A stretch of 64,000 nt of DNA from Thecamonas trahens ATCC 50062 (GCF_000142905.1 NW_013657653.1:157649-221648); one strand, 5' to 3'. Shown: positions 55,443-64,000, numbered from the stretch's first letter. Made by a program: numbers and translations. The notes: a model not told the origin generated them from the sequence alone.

Positions 55443-56531
55443 AGAGCCCGAGTCCGAGCCGGAGCCCGAGTAGGAGCCCGAGCCGGAGCCCGAGCCGGAG
55501 CCGGAGCCCGAACCCGAGCCGGAGCCGGAGCCCGAACCCGAGCCGGAGCCCGAGCCGGAGCCGGAGCCCGAGCCGGAGCCGGCACCGACTACACCGCCAC
55601 CGCTGACAAGGGCCTGGATCTTGGCGTTCTTCTTGTTGTCGGAGAAGGGATAGACCGAGTTGATAAAGGCCTTGTCGGTGTTTGTCAGCTCGGTGTTCCA
55701 CCCGGTGACAAACGACTTGTCGGTGACGAGCTCGGCAGCGATGGGGTACTCCATGATGGAGTTTTTGTCGTACTTGGAGTACTGGGTGGCATGCTTGGAC
55801 TTGAGGACCTGCTCCTTGGTCTGGTCGCGCGACCAACCCTGCTTTGCGTAGTACTTGTAGACTGCCTCCTCGTCCCAGGGGATTTTGGCCATCGGGTGCT
55901 GGTGCTCGTGGGTGAGGCCGATCATGTGGCCGGTCTCGTGGAGGACGACACGGCGGTACTCGCGATCGGTCGAGTCCTCAGTGAGCCAGCCAAAGTTCAT
56001 GGTGTGCTTGGACTTTGCAATGCGCTTGTTGTCGGTCCCGACGTACGAGTACGAGCCACCCTTTTGAAAGTCGACGCGGATGTCGGCGCTCTTGGCCGAC
56101 TTGACGATCTTGAACTTGAGGTTGGCATACTGCAGCCACTCCTTGGCGATGGCAAAACACTTGTCCTGCACCGCCTTTGATCCCGAGAGAAAGTGCCACT
56201 TGATGGTCGCCCCCACCGGCCACGCCTTGCCCTCACCTGTTCCCGCCACCCCCCCAGCCCATCACTGTCTGTGAATCACGCACTGGCCACCACCACCACC
56301 ACCACCACCACCACCACCACCACCTCCCCCATCATGTCTTGCTGATGGCCGATGCGTACCCAGCACAGCCTTCTGCCCGCTGCGGCGCTTGGTGACGCCG
56401 GCCTCGGCCTTGTCCGACTCGGCGTCTTCGGCACGGACCGATGGCAGGGCACCACAGCCCTTCAGGTCGGCCAACCAGGTGGCGTCCGACATAGAGTCAG
56501 AAGACGAGTACGAGGACGAGTACGACGACAT
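55047..56531 (-). CDS. Metzincin metalloprotease with Gly-Ser repeat and Lys-rich tail
   Basis: Two exons give 453 residues: 56531-56360 and 56236-55047, with a GTACGC donor, an ACAG acceptor and phase 1 on both sides. Exon 1 is a Tyr/Ser-rich leader ([14 protein letters not shown]) and a linker. The catalytic part starts at [11 protein letters not shown] and holds the zinc site [16 protein letters not shown] near residue 157 and the Met-turn SIMEYP near 218. This is the astacin/matrixin-type metzincin pattern. A Gly-Ser run with occasional Tyr, Asp and His spans residues 273-384, followed by a tail of KKAKKAKKA-type repeats. I see no signal peptide, so secretion would need another exon or route. 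The intron holds a long (CCA)n tract. Confidence 0.85.
55257..55590 (-). repeat. Hexanucleotide coding minisatellite (Gly-Ser run)
   Basis: About 55 units of GAGCCC/GAGCCG-type hexamers on the plus strand code for alternating Gly and Ser on the minus strand. The third positions vary, so the protein repeat is more regular than the DNA. Confidence 0.9.
56286..56331. repeat. (CCA)n microsatellite in protease intron
   Basis: About 14-15 CCA units on the plus strand inside the 123-nt intron of the metzincin gene. Confidence 0.85.
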
Positions 56532-57128
56532 TGGGGCAACAATGCAGAGTCGAGTGTGTGCTTGTGTGTGTGGTGTGTGGGTGAGATGTCACCCCTGTAG
56601 TAGCTAGCCCTCCTCCCCTGCCTGGCCCTTGCTGATGCTGGTGCGCCTGGCTGTTCTCCCGTTTTCCCAGCCAATGCCACAAAACCTTCGTTGTCACCCA
56701 TTGTGCTGATCGATGGACGGCATTGGGATGGCAATGGTGCTGCAGAGGGGGGATGGGACAAGTGTGGTGGCGGCGGTGGTGGTGGTGGTGGTGATAGTGA
56801 TAGTGGTGGTGTTGGGTATGATGGATGGGCGTGTGGATGGTGAGTGCGATGTGTGTGATGTGTGATGATGGTTACGTGGACGGACGTTGTACAGCTGTTG
56901 GCCATCAAGAACCATGTAGGGAGGGCTTTGGTGGCATTGATGGATGCGGGCTGAAGTAGAGGAGGAGGTAGATGGCGATGACGGTGGCAATGGCAATGGC
57001 AATGGCAATGGCGATGGCGATGGCGATGACGATCATCTTGGTCCTGGTCGTGGTCCTGGTCGTGGTCGTGGTCCTGGTCCTGGCTCTGCCGATGTGGTGG
57101 CAGGAACAGGCACTTCACCCTCAGCCTC
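56532..57128. other. Divergent region rich in simple repeats
   Basis: The 597 bp between two divergent first exons contain GGT, GGTGAT, GGCAAT, GGCGAT and GTGGTCCTGGTC-type simple repeats, mainly 56760-57080. No gene is supported. Slippage-prone repeats in a shared promoter could vary between strains. Confidence 0.6.
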
Positions 57129-58295
57129 ATGTCGTACTCGTACTCTGACCACGGCCGCGGCAACAACGGGGACTACTACTCGTACTACTACTCGGATGAG
57201 GTAGGTGCCAGCCCATGCACCATGCCCATCATCCCCCCCCCCCCCCCCCCCCCTCCCCCCCCCTCCCCCACCATTTGCTGCCACTACCCCATTGCCTCCT
57301 CCACCCGCCCTCCCCAAAAAAAATGCCCTCAGCCGACCAACTACCAGGCCTTCCCGGCCATCTGCGCTACTGTGTGGGCTACTCGAGGCGCCACACAGCG
57401 TAGAGGCCGTACATGTAGCACAACCACCATGTTGCGGTGGGCGTGGCGGTGTGTGTGGGCTGAACCCGTCGTCTATGCCGTCATTCTCCCCGGGTGAACC
57501 GCAGCTGCCCCGTGGCCGCGGCATCCGTTGCTCCCGCCGGGTGGTACCTGGAACAGGCCGCGGGCGCTTGCGGTGGCGGTTGCGGGGGACCGAAGAGCCA
57601 GGGGCGGGAAGGCAGGGAATGAGTGGATGAGAAGGGACGCGGAGTTCTCCTGCGTGCTCGTGTTTGTGTGTGTTTGTGTGTGTCTGTGTGTGTCTGTGGG
57701 CTGGCCGATGTCAGCTGGGCGAGGTGCGGCGTCTCTGCCGCAGCGGGAGTGACTCACCATGGCGTGGCCGCTGTGTGGCCGGTGTGTGTGCGTCGAACAG
57801 GATGTGAACGCGAAGAAGTTGGCCGAGGCGACGCGGGCCAAGACTGTGTCGAAGAACGAGCGCGGGTCATCGCGGGCAAGCAAGGGCGCGTCGCAGCGGC
57901 AGTCGTCGTCGCGGGCTGCGGGCAAGTCAAGCTCGGCGCGCAAGTCGTCGTCGCGGGCCGAGCCGCGGGCGTCGTCGTCGCGGCAAAAGTCCGAGAGCAA
58001 GCCCCGGCCGCCGTCGGAGCTGAACCAGCCGCGGGCCTCGTTCCGCGAGACTGTCTCGTACGGTCGCACCGAGGGCGCGGCCGATGCGGCCGAGCCTGCA
58101 GAGAAGAAGGCCAAGTGCAAGAAGCCTGTGATCAAGACGCAAGCTGAGGACGGGACCACTCTGTACTGTGGCACCACTGGCTCGGACTGGATCAAGGTCC
58201 TCATCTCGCTCGGCCTGCTGTGGACCTTTATGGCCATCTACTTCTGGTTCCTCTTCACCGTTTTCCTCGCCGTCGAGTTCCCCAACGAGTTGTAA
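57129..58295 (+). CDS. Na,K-ATPase beta-like N-terminal protein lacking the ectodomain
   Basis: Two exons give 188 residues: 57129-57200 (24 codons, then GTAGGT) and 57801-58295 (after CGAACAG), joined in phase 0. Exon 1 is Tyr/Ser/Asp-rich (MSYSYSDHGRGNNGDYYSYY). Exon 2 codes a basic Ser/Arg/Lys-rich cytoplasmic part, then TLYCGTTGSDWIKVLISLGL and a membrane span ending FLAVEFPNEL. The GTTGSDWIK phrase just before the span resembles the GRTGGSW motif of Na,K-ATPase beta subunits. The protein stops right after the span, so the usual glycosylated ectodomain of about 230 residues is absent. A cryptic GT at the stop could hide another exon, but the next gene starts 327 bp on. Function is unknown. 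Confidence 0.7.
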
Positions 58296-58622
58296 CCAAC
58301 GTCAGATTGAACCGATCCTATCTGTGCGCCGCTGCGCCAGCCGAGCATCCCGACAGAGGTAACAGTGTAGCCAGTCCTGCGTGCGTGCGGAGCAGGTAGC
58401 GGTAGCGACAGTGACAGCGAGAGCGAGAGCGGGGCGGGGGAGAGTAGGGTGCAGCATCTCGTGATCCGAGCATGGCGCGGCCGTCCTGGCCCGTGTGTGC
58501 CATCGGACCGATCCCTCGGATGGACCTGTCGTTCCCTGGATGCCATGATCTCTGAGCGAGCAGTGACCGAGTCAGCCGAGTCTGCCTTGACCGGCACACT
58601 TGTCGCACTCTGCTCTTCCACC
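58296..58622. other. Spacer upstream of BROX
   Basis: 327 bp between two plus-strand genes. The BROX frame stays open upstream, with another ATG at 58545, so part of this stretch could be coding. No repeat or RNA gene is visible. Confidence 0.4.
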
Positions 58623-60134
58623 ATGTTCCGGCTATGCGTGCCGACGACCGAGCCGCTCCCAGACCGCGGAAAGAAGCGCCTGCTTGCCGCTGTGGCCGAC
58701 CCCACCGACCTGACCGAGTACTTTCGGCAGCGCCGCCAGGTACGCCGCATGCCCACGTGTGTGTGGAAGGGAGGGAGTGTGGGAGTGTGGGTGGTGGGCG
58801 TGAGCGGTGTTCGGCGAGTCGCGCATGCGATGGCACACTGCGATGTGTGTATGGTGGGGGGGGGGGAGGGGGGGAGGGGGGGGGGAAGGGGATACTTACG
58901 GGCAGTCGCGGGCGGATGACGGGATGGTGGTGATGGTGGTTGTGATGGCGATGGTGATGGCGATGATGGTGTGCAGCTGGTGGCCGGGATCAAGAGTGCC
59001 TACGTGCACTCGGAGACAAACTTGGGCGCGTACGAAGCGTTCCTCCCCTGGGCTGGGGCCATGGTGGCGCTGGCGGACGCGTTTGACGAGCAGACACGGG
59101 ATGCGGTGCAAAAGTTCCACTTTACGTGGTCGACGGCGAGTCTGCGGCATGTGGCGGCGTCGGATGTGGCGGTGGCGAGCCACGGCAACAGCGGCGCCGG
59201 ATCGTCCAGCTCGGGCGCGACTGGGCCCAAACCGACAGTGCTCTCGCTCAAGTCTGCGCGGTTTGAGCTGGTGATGATTGTGGCGTCGCTGGGCATGCAG
59301 CACTGGGCGATGGCGCACGCAGCGCTGGACGACTCGGCGCAGGCTGCAGGCGACGGCGGCTCGGCCGAGCCGACGGTGGCGGCGCTCAAGGCGGCGTACA
59401 CCTCGCTGCGAGCGGCGGCAGGCGTCTTCATCGAGCTCGAGAGGCTGGTGGCGGCGTTTGTGGATGCGCCAGACGCAGAGCACCTGCCACTAGAGGCGAC
59501 GCCCGCGGGTGCGACGTTGCTCATCGAGTGGGCACGGGCCGAGGCAGAGGCGTGCCTGCTGTTCTCGACTACGCTCGAGGGCAAGGTGAGCGGCAAGCTG
59601 GCCGCTCGCATTGCAGCGTCGGTGGCGGTGCGCTTCGGGCGTGCGGCCGATGTCGCGACCAACAGCGGGTGCGACAGCGCCATTCTGCCGTATTTGACGA
59701 TGCGCGGCGGGCTGGCGCGCGCGACAGCACTGCGGCACCAGGCCGCGATGGCCAGCGAGGCCGGTGAGCATGGGGTGGCGTGCGCGTACATTGACATGGC
59801 GACGGAAGCCATGGGAGGCGTTGTCGAGCTCCTAGCGTCAATCAAGTCGTCCAAGGGCCTGCTCTCGTCGGTGCTCGGCGGGGGCAACCCAGCGGCGCGG
59901 TTCCGCGCACTGGTGCCACTCGCGAGCAGCGAGGTCAAGGCGATCGAGGCGGCGGCAAAGAGCTACCACCACGACAACGACAACGTGTACTACGAGCCGG
60001 TGCCCAAAGCGTCGACGCTCGAGCTTGCCGAGGCCGCCAGCGTGGCGGCGCCGACCGAGCTCGACATGCCGCCGCCGGCCTTTGTCGACGTCGCGCTCAA
60101 GCCCGAGGAGGAATCGACGTGCTGCATCAGCTGA
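58623..60134 (+). CDS. BROX: BROX-like BRO1-domain protein with C-terminal prenylation motif
   Basis: Two exons give 424 residues: 58623-58739 (then GTACGC) and 58977-60134 (after GTGCAG), joined in phase 0 to read RRQLVAGIKSAY. The product is a BRO1 domain: KFHFTWSTASLR, FELVMIVASLGMQHWAMAHA, AAGVFIELERLV, a central LLIEWARAEAEACL, and VYYEPVPKASTLELAE near the end. It ends in CCIS, a CaaX box; human BROX also ends in a CaaX box and has 411 residues. BROX is recruited to the nuclear envelope with ESCRT-III proteins. Membrane attachment through prenylation is inferred. The start could be the upstream ATG at 58545. The stop lies in the palindrome TCAGCTGA shared with the convergent gene. Confidence 0.9.
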
Positions 60135-61029
60135 AGGCGGAGGAGGCGCGTGCTCGAGTGCGCGCGAGGGCCGCGTGGCGAGCCGAGCGGGCGCGGGCGA
60201 GCGTAATCTCGGCCGGGGTCGCCAGGGCGAGGCACTGTGCGCCGCCTGTTGGTTCGCGCTTAAACACAACAGCATCGATCTGAGCCCGGATGGAGAGCCG
60301 GCGAGCGACAAAGGCGCGGTCATCAGCCGAGAGCTGCTCCGCCGACGCCAGCGTCTGCAGCTGCGACTTGAGCCAGACGTCTGCGCGGAGGAGAGACGAT
60401 GGCGCGGCGGCAAGGGCGGCCGCCGGCGCCAGAGCCATGCCGCGCTTGCGCGGGCGGCCCGGCCCGGCAGCGCGGGCAGCGCGGGCCTCCTCGCGCGCCA
60501 CCGCCACTGCCGGCGCCAAGACAGGCGCGCGAGCGTTCTGCAACCGCGCCCGCTCGGCGGCGCGCGCCCGCAGCGCAGCATGTGTCGTCGCAAACTGGCG
60601 CGACCGCAACATGCCCACGATCTCGCTTCGCGAGCGGCGCGGCAGCAGTGCCGACGCCAGCTCGAGAAAGGTGGCAAAGTCTGGAGCCATGTCGCGGGCC
60701 TTGTGCAGGGCGGCGAGCTCGGTCCGTCGCCACGGCTTCTGCCGGCCCAGCCCACCGGCATCATCATCATCGTTGTCGCCCGCACCCGCATCCGCACCTG
60801 CGCCCGCACCCGGTCTTGCCAGAGCAGGCGCCTCGCCACGCGAGTAGCGGGCCTCAACGCCCTGCACCGCCCGGCCACCACCACCACCACCGCCGCCGCC
60901 GCCGCCGCCGCCACTACCGCCTCCCTCGAGCAGGCTGGCCAGCGCCGCCGACGTCGACGGCTGGCTGGCCCGTGGTGCCGTCGCTGCCAGCGCCTGGCTT
61001 GCCGGCACCAGGGAGAACGAGGTTGGCAT
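60127..61029 (-). CDS. Myb/SANT-like protein with poly-Gly run
   Basis: The 300-residue protein starts at the ATG at 61029. A Gly run of about 13 coded by (CCG/CCA) triplets lies near residue 45. An acidic patch (DNDDDDAGG) precedes a Myb/SANT-like helical segment at residues 105-150 (WRRTELAALHKARDMAPDFA, then RSRSEIVGMLRSRQF). The C-terminal half is Ala/Arg-rich with a coiled-coil tendency. The single Myb-like repeat keeps the first Trp, but the other aromatic positions are changed. A DNA-binding or chromatin role is a weak inference. The coding end overlaps BROX by eight bases. Confidence 0.7.
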   Translation of the reverse strand: MPTSFSLVPASQALAATAPRASQPSTSAALASLLEGGGSGGGGGGGGGGGGGRAVQGVEARYSRGEAPALARPGAGAGADAGAGDNDDDDAGGLGRQKPWRRTELAALHKARDMAPDFATFLELASALLPRRSRSEIVGMLRSRQFATTHAALRARAAERARLQNARAPVLAPAVAVAREEARAARAAGPGRPRKRGMALAPAAALAAAPSSLLRADVWLKSQLQTLASAEQLSADDRAFVARRLSIRAQIDAVVFKREPTGGAQCLALATPAEITLARARSARHAALARTRARASSAFS

Positions 61030-61815
61030 GAGGGGAGGTGTTTGCCTGTGTGTGTAAGGGGGGGGGGGGAGGGGGAGGAGTTCAGGCAGGCCTTGCCTTC
61101 CCCGGCTGGCGTGGCGCCTCCTGATGCGGGGCCGTCATCGGCATGGGGTTTGGCCTCTGCGCTCGACTGAGGGTAGGGTACCCTCGTTGGGGATGATGGT
61201 GGTATGGGCGCTCCTAGTTGTCGCCATCGGTGTTGGGACCGAGTCGTTTGCCTCGAGCAAGTCGTCGTCAGCCGGGAGCGTGTCGCCCTGGCTCGCGAGC
61301 TGGGATTGGCTGGTGGCTACGATTGCACGATGCGGCTCAAGGACGATGGCCACGAGATGTGCGGTCGGTCAACCCCAAGATGCGCATATTGTACATTAGG
61401 CATACCAAGCGCATGCATGATGACTGTGCAGCGGGATTGGCCGGCCGTGAGAGTCTGAGGCGCGTGACCTGGAGCTCCGCCACATGAGCTCCGCCACATG
61501 AGCTCCGCCACATGAGCTCCGCCACATGGCGCACGATTTGGCCACAAGTCCATGAGCCATTGCCTCATCTGTATTGGGTACCCCACCCCTCTCCAACTTG
61601 TATCGCGGTAGCCTCAAGTAGCTGCTGTTGCAAGAGCCAGACGACTTTTGCCCTCTCGCGCACTTCCTCCCTTTCCCCTGCACTTTACACTCGTGAGGCG
61701 GACCAAAGCGGAGCACGGTCGACTTGTTTGAGACATTTGCGGTTCGGACGTTTGCGGAGCAGTCTTTTATTTGTGCACTTCTGTTTTTGTCAACCTCTAG
61801 CAGAAGACTATCGCC
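61030..61815. other. Divergent promoter region between Myb-like and zinc transporter genes
   Basis: This 786-bp stretch has a G tract at about 61060-61072, a 14-bp tandem repeat at 61472-61527 and a lower-GC segment before the transporter ATG. Open frames on both strands through the repeat are by-products of it. I see no gene. Confidence 0.6.
61472..61527. repeat. 14-bp tandem repeat, four copies
   Basis: Four exact head-to-tail copies of GAGCTCCGCCACAT. Each contains a SacI-type GAGCTC palindrome. It lies about 290 bp upstream of the zinc transporter start. Confidence 0.9.
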
Positions 61816-63375
61816 ATGATTATGACTGTTAACATGCGATGGGCTGCAGTGATGGCGGCGGTGGCCGCAGTTCTGGTGGTGCTATGCGCTGCGCCGGCCG
61901 AGGCCGCTGACCCGGCCACGGTCCTGTTCAACGCGGTCGATGAGGACAACTCGGGCTCGTGGTCCGAGGAGGAGCTGACCGAGCTGATGGAGAAGCTTGG
62001 CCTGGCCAAGGCTGGAGCGCATGATGACCATGACCACGACAACGCGCACGCGGTGCGGGTGTCGCAGGCTGCGGCGTCGAGCCCGCTCGAGGCGCACACC
62101 CGGGCGCTGGCGCTCGACGAGTGCCACTCGGTCGACGAGCTCATTGAGGAGTACGATACCAACAACGACACGCTCATTGCGCCCGCCGAGGCATCGCAGA
62201 TGTACCCCGCGCTGCTGGCGCTGCAGCAGGCCGGCCTTTGCGCCACGGCGGCGACCGACTCGCACGCGAGCTGCAGCAAGCCGGGCAAGACCAAGGCCTG
62301 GTTCGGCGCGCTCGGCGCGACCTTGCTGGTCTCGCTCATGGGCGTCCTCGGCATTGTCATCTTTCCGATTGTGCAGAAGCGGTGGGTGCTCTCGGCCCTG
62401 CTTGGCTTTGCCGTCGGCACGCTTGTCGGTGACGCTGTCCTCCACCTCCTTCCGCACGCGCTCAACGTTGGCGACAGTGACGACGGCCACGCGCACGCCA
62501 ACCACCCCGCTGACAGCGGCAAGAAGTATCTCGGCATTGTCGGAACGACGGCGGCCTCGGTCTTTTTCTTCTTTGTGGTCGAGAAGATCATCCACTCGAT
62601 GGGCGGGCACCAGCACTCGCACGGCGAGCCGGGCCAGGGCGAGCACTCGCACTCGCACGATGGCAAGGTGCTCTCGGACTCGGAGAGTGGCGAGGTGATG
62701 GCATCTGCGGCGCTTGTCACTTCGTCGGGCTCGTCGGACTCGGTCTCGTCGGGCTCGGGCTCGTCGCAGCAGGAGTACATGTACGAGTACTCGGAGTCGG
62801 CTGAGCTCCAGGAAGAGGCTTCGTACTCGTCGTACTCGGCGTCGGCCATGGATGCCAAGCTTCAGACCCGTGGCACCATCTTCCACACCCACTTTTGCTA
62901 CTCGGTCAAGCCGTACGCTTGGCTCAACCTCATCGGTGACGGCCTGCACAACATTATCGATGGTCTTGTCCTCGGCGTCACCTTTTCGTCGTCGACCTCG
63001 GCCGGCATTGCCACCATGATCGCCATCATCTTCCACGAGCTCCCGCAGGAGCTCGGCGACTTTGGCGTGCTGTTCAAGGCCGGCTTCTCCCGCATTGCCG
63101 CCCTCCTCTTCAACCTTGCCACGGCCGCCACCGCCTTTGTCGGCTGCCTCATCGGCCTCGCCATCGGCCAGGATTACGCGTCTGCCAACCCGTACCTGCT
63201 TGCCTTTGCCGCCGGCTCCTTCCTCTTTATCGCCCTCAGCGACCTCGTGCCGCAGCTCATGCACACCTCGTCCATCCGCCTCACCCTTATTGAGATCGCT
63301 GGCATCCTCCTCGGTTTTGTGGTCATGCTCATCATCGCCCTCACCGAGGACGAGGACGAGTGCTCTGGCCTGTAA
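61816..63375 (+). CDS. ZIP (SLC39, LIV-1 type) zinc transporter with EF-hands
   Basis: The 519-residue protein begins with a signal peptide (residues 1-31, core MAAVAAVLVVLCAAP). Two EF-hand loops follow: DEDNSGSWSEEE near 42 and DTNNDTLIAPAE near 115, both with calcium-ligand residues in place. About eight membrane spans come next. A His-rich loop (GGHQHSHGEPGQGEHSHSHD) and a Ser/Tyr/Glu-rich loop lie between spans 3 and 4. Spans 4 and 5 carry DGLHNIIDGLVLG and HELPQELGDFGVL, the zinc-path motifs of LIV-1 ZIPs, with Gln for His in the second. The protein would move zinc, iron or manganese into the cytosol. Calcium control through the EF-hands is inferred. It is convergent with prefoldin 3 (48 bp). 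Confidence 0.92.
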   Translation: MIMTVNMRWAAVMAAVAAVLVVLCAAPAEAADPATVLFNAVDEDNSGSWSEEELTELMEKLGLAKAGAHDDHDHDNAHAVRVSQAAASSPLEAHTRALALDECHSVDELIEEYDTNNDTLIAPAEASQMYPALLALQQAGLCATAATDSHASCSKPGKTKAWFGALGATLLVSLMGVLGIVIFPIVQKRWVLSALLGFAVGTLVGDAVLHLLPHALNVGDSDDGHAHANHPADSGKKYLGIVGTTAASVFFFFVVEKIIHSMGGHQHSHGEPGQGEHSHSHDGKVLSDSESGEVMASAALVTSSGSSDSVSSGSGSSQQEYMYEYSESAELQEEASYSSYSASAMDAKLQTRGTIFHTHFCYSVKPYAWLNLIGDGLHNIIDGLVLGVTFSSSTSAGIATMIAIIFHELPQELGDFGVLFKAGFSRIAALLFNLATAATAFVGCLIGLAIGQDYASANPYLLAFAAGSFLFIALSDLVPQLMHTSSIRLTLIEIAGILLGFVVMLIIALTEDEDECSGL

Positions 63376-63423
63376 ACACACGTTACGTCGACCCCGATCT
63401 TGGTAGCGTTGGCCTTTAAGAAA

Positions 63424-63930
63424 CTACTGCACGTTCTCCTCGAGCGTGGTGCCGTCGGCGGCGGCCTTGCGGCGGCGGATGACGTCAAAGTTGTACACCC
63501 GGGCCGTGTTGACCTCCGTGATGGTGATCTGGTCCTTGAGGAAGCCGATGTCGTTCTGCAGCGAGTCGAGCGAGTTCTGCGCGGTCTCCAGGTTGCGCGC
63601 CAGCAGTTCTGCCGCCTCGTCGAGCTCGTACTCCATCAGCACGCCCGCGCCAAGGAAGAGGCACACCGTCTGCGGGTTCTCGATGGCCGCGTTGGCGTAC
63701 ACGTTGTCCGACAGCGGATACTGCGTCTCGACAGTCGTTCCCTCGTCCCGCGCCTTCTGCAGATACGCCACCATGTCGATGCAATTCTTGATGTCCGGAA
63801 TCTTGGTCTTGAGCATGCTCCGGTTCTGCATCAGCTTGCTCTCCATAAACTTGTACTTGGAGTAGTCCTCGCGCAGCTGCCGCAGCACCGTGTCCGGGTT
63901 CTGCTCCTTCATAAAGTTGGCCACATCCTC
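63424..63930 (-). CDS. VBP1: Prefoldin subunit 3 (5' exon outside window)
   Basis: The visible exon, 63930-63424, codes 168 residues and follows a GCGTAG acceptor. It begins EDVANFMKEQNPDTVL, matching the internal EDV start of the conserved part of prefoldin 3, so a short first exon lies beyond the right edge. Two long coiled-coil helices flank a beta region with YPLSDNVYANA and VCLFLGAGVLMEYELDEA; the second helix ends ITITEVNTARVYNFDVIRRR. Prefoldin 3 is an alpha-type subunit of the hexamer that hands actin and tubulin to the CCT chaperonin. Upstream sequence to the window edge is intron with a C/G tract. Confidence 0.93.
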   Translation of the reverse strand, partial: EDVANFMKEQNPDTVLRQLREDYSKYKFMESKLMQNRSMLKTKIPDIKNCIDMVAYLQKARDEGTTVETQYPLSDNVYANAAIENPQTVCLFLGAGVLMEYELDEAAELLARNLETAQNSLDSLQNDIGFLKDQITITEVNTARVYNFDVIRRRKAAADGTTLEENVQ

Positions 63931-64000
63931 CTACGCCCCGCCCGTGCCCCCGCACACAGCCACCGTAAGCAAGTGTTCCTCCCCCCCCCTTTCTGCCCCC

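Noticed and set aside
55257-55590. Glu-Pro repeat protein on the plus strand
   Set aside because: The hexamer repeat is open in several frames. Only the minus-strand frame is continuous with a recognisable protease.
61882-63381. 499-residue open frame antisense to the zinc transporter
   Set aside because: It mirrors the coding frame of a well-supported gene. GC-rich codon use leaves antisense frames open, and the product is Arg/Glu/Val-rich with no family features.
1-64000. tRNA, rRNA, CRISPR arrays, transposons or bacterial operon signals
   Set aside because: I scanned for T-loop-like motifs, repeat-spacer patterns and transposase motifs and found none I can support. A tRNAscan/Infernal run would be decisive.

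Overview
The window is nuclear DNA from a GC-rich, gene-dense single-celled eukaryote. The evidence is spliceosomal introns with GT..AG ends, eukaryote-only genes (MND1, ATG3, ALG14, UTP13, transportin-3, prefoldin 3, HMG-CoA reductase, BROX), no bacterial operon signals, and giant signal-peptide genes. The gene set and base composition would fit a free-living heterotrophic protist such as the apusomonad Thecamonas trahens. That name is an inference from general knowledge, not from a search.

Layout. 1-5.4 kb: transportin-3 (cut by the left edge), a low-complexity hypothetical gene and an aquaporin-like channel. 5.4-28.8 kb: two giant minus-strand genes for secretory-pathway proteins. Giant A (about 2,680 aa) has a signal peptide, a VWD-like module, one membrane span and a tail. 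Giant B (about 4,690 aa) has a signal peptide, a very large ectodomain with internal repeats, and a multi-spanning C-terminus. 29-36 kb: TMEM256-like, eRF3-like GTPase, DUF985 cupin, MND1, a PWI-like/Tudor/HNH protein, an F-box protein and a small coiled-coil protein. 36-49 kb: UTP13/TBL3, a coiled-coil protein, tryptophan 2,3-dioxygenase, HMG-CoA reductase, ALG14, then an AMBRA1-like WD40 protein next to ATG3. 49-64 kb: macrodomain protein, a VWA protein with VPS13/Vps62-like segments, a metzincin protease with a Gly-Ser repeat and Lys-rich tail, a truncated Na,K-ATPase beta-like protein, BROX, a Myb/SANT-like protein, an EF-hand/ZIP zinc transporter and prefoldin 3 (cut by the right edge).

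Architecture. Genes alternate strand. All nine convergent pairs I found have 3' ends within 83 bp, and three pairs overlap at their stop codons. Divergent pairs are mostly separated by about 230-790 bp. Introns are few (six genes show at least one well-supported intron) and lie near the 5' end. G/C homopolymer tracts sit in introns and upstream regions.

Three long genes contain single-base frame breaks, mostly at homopolymers, with coding sense continuing on both sides. I read these as likely draft-sequence indels rather than decay. No tRNA, rRNA, CRISPR array or transposon was recognised.
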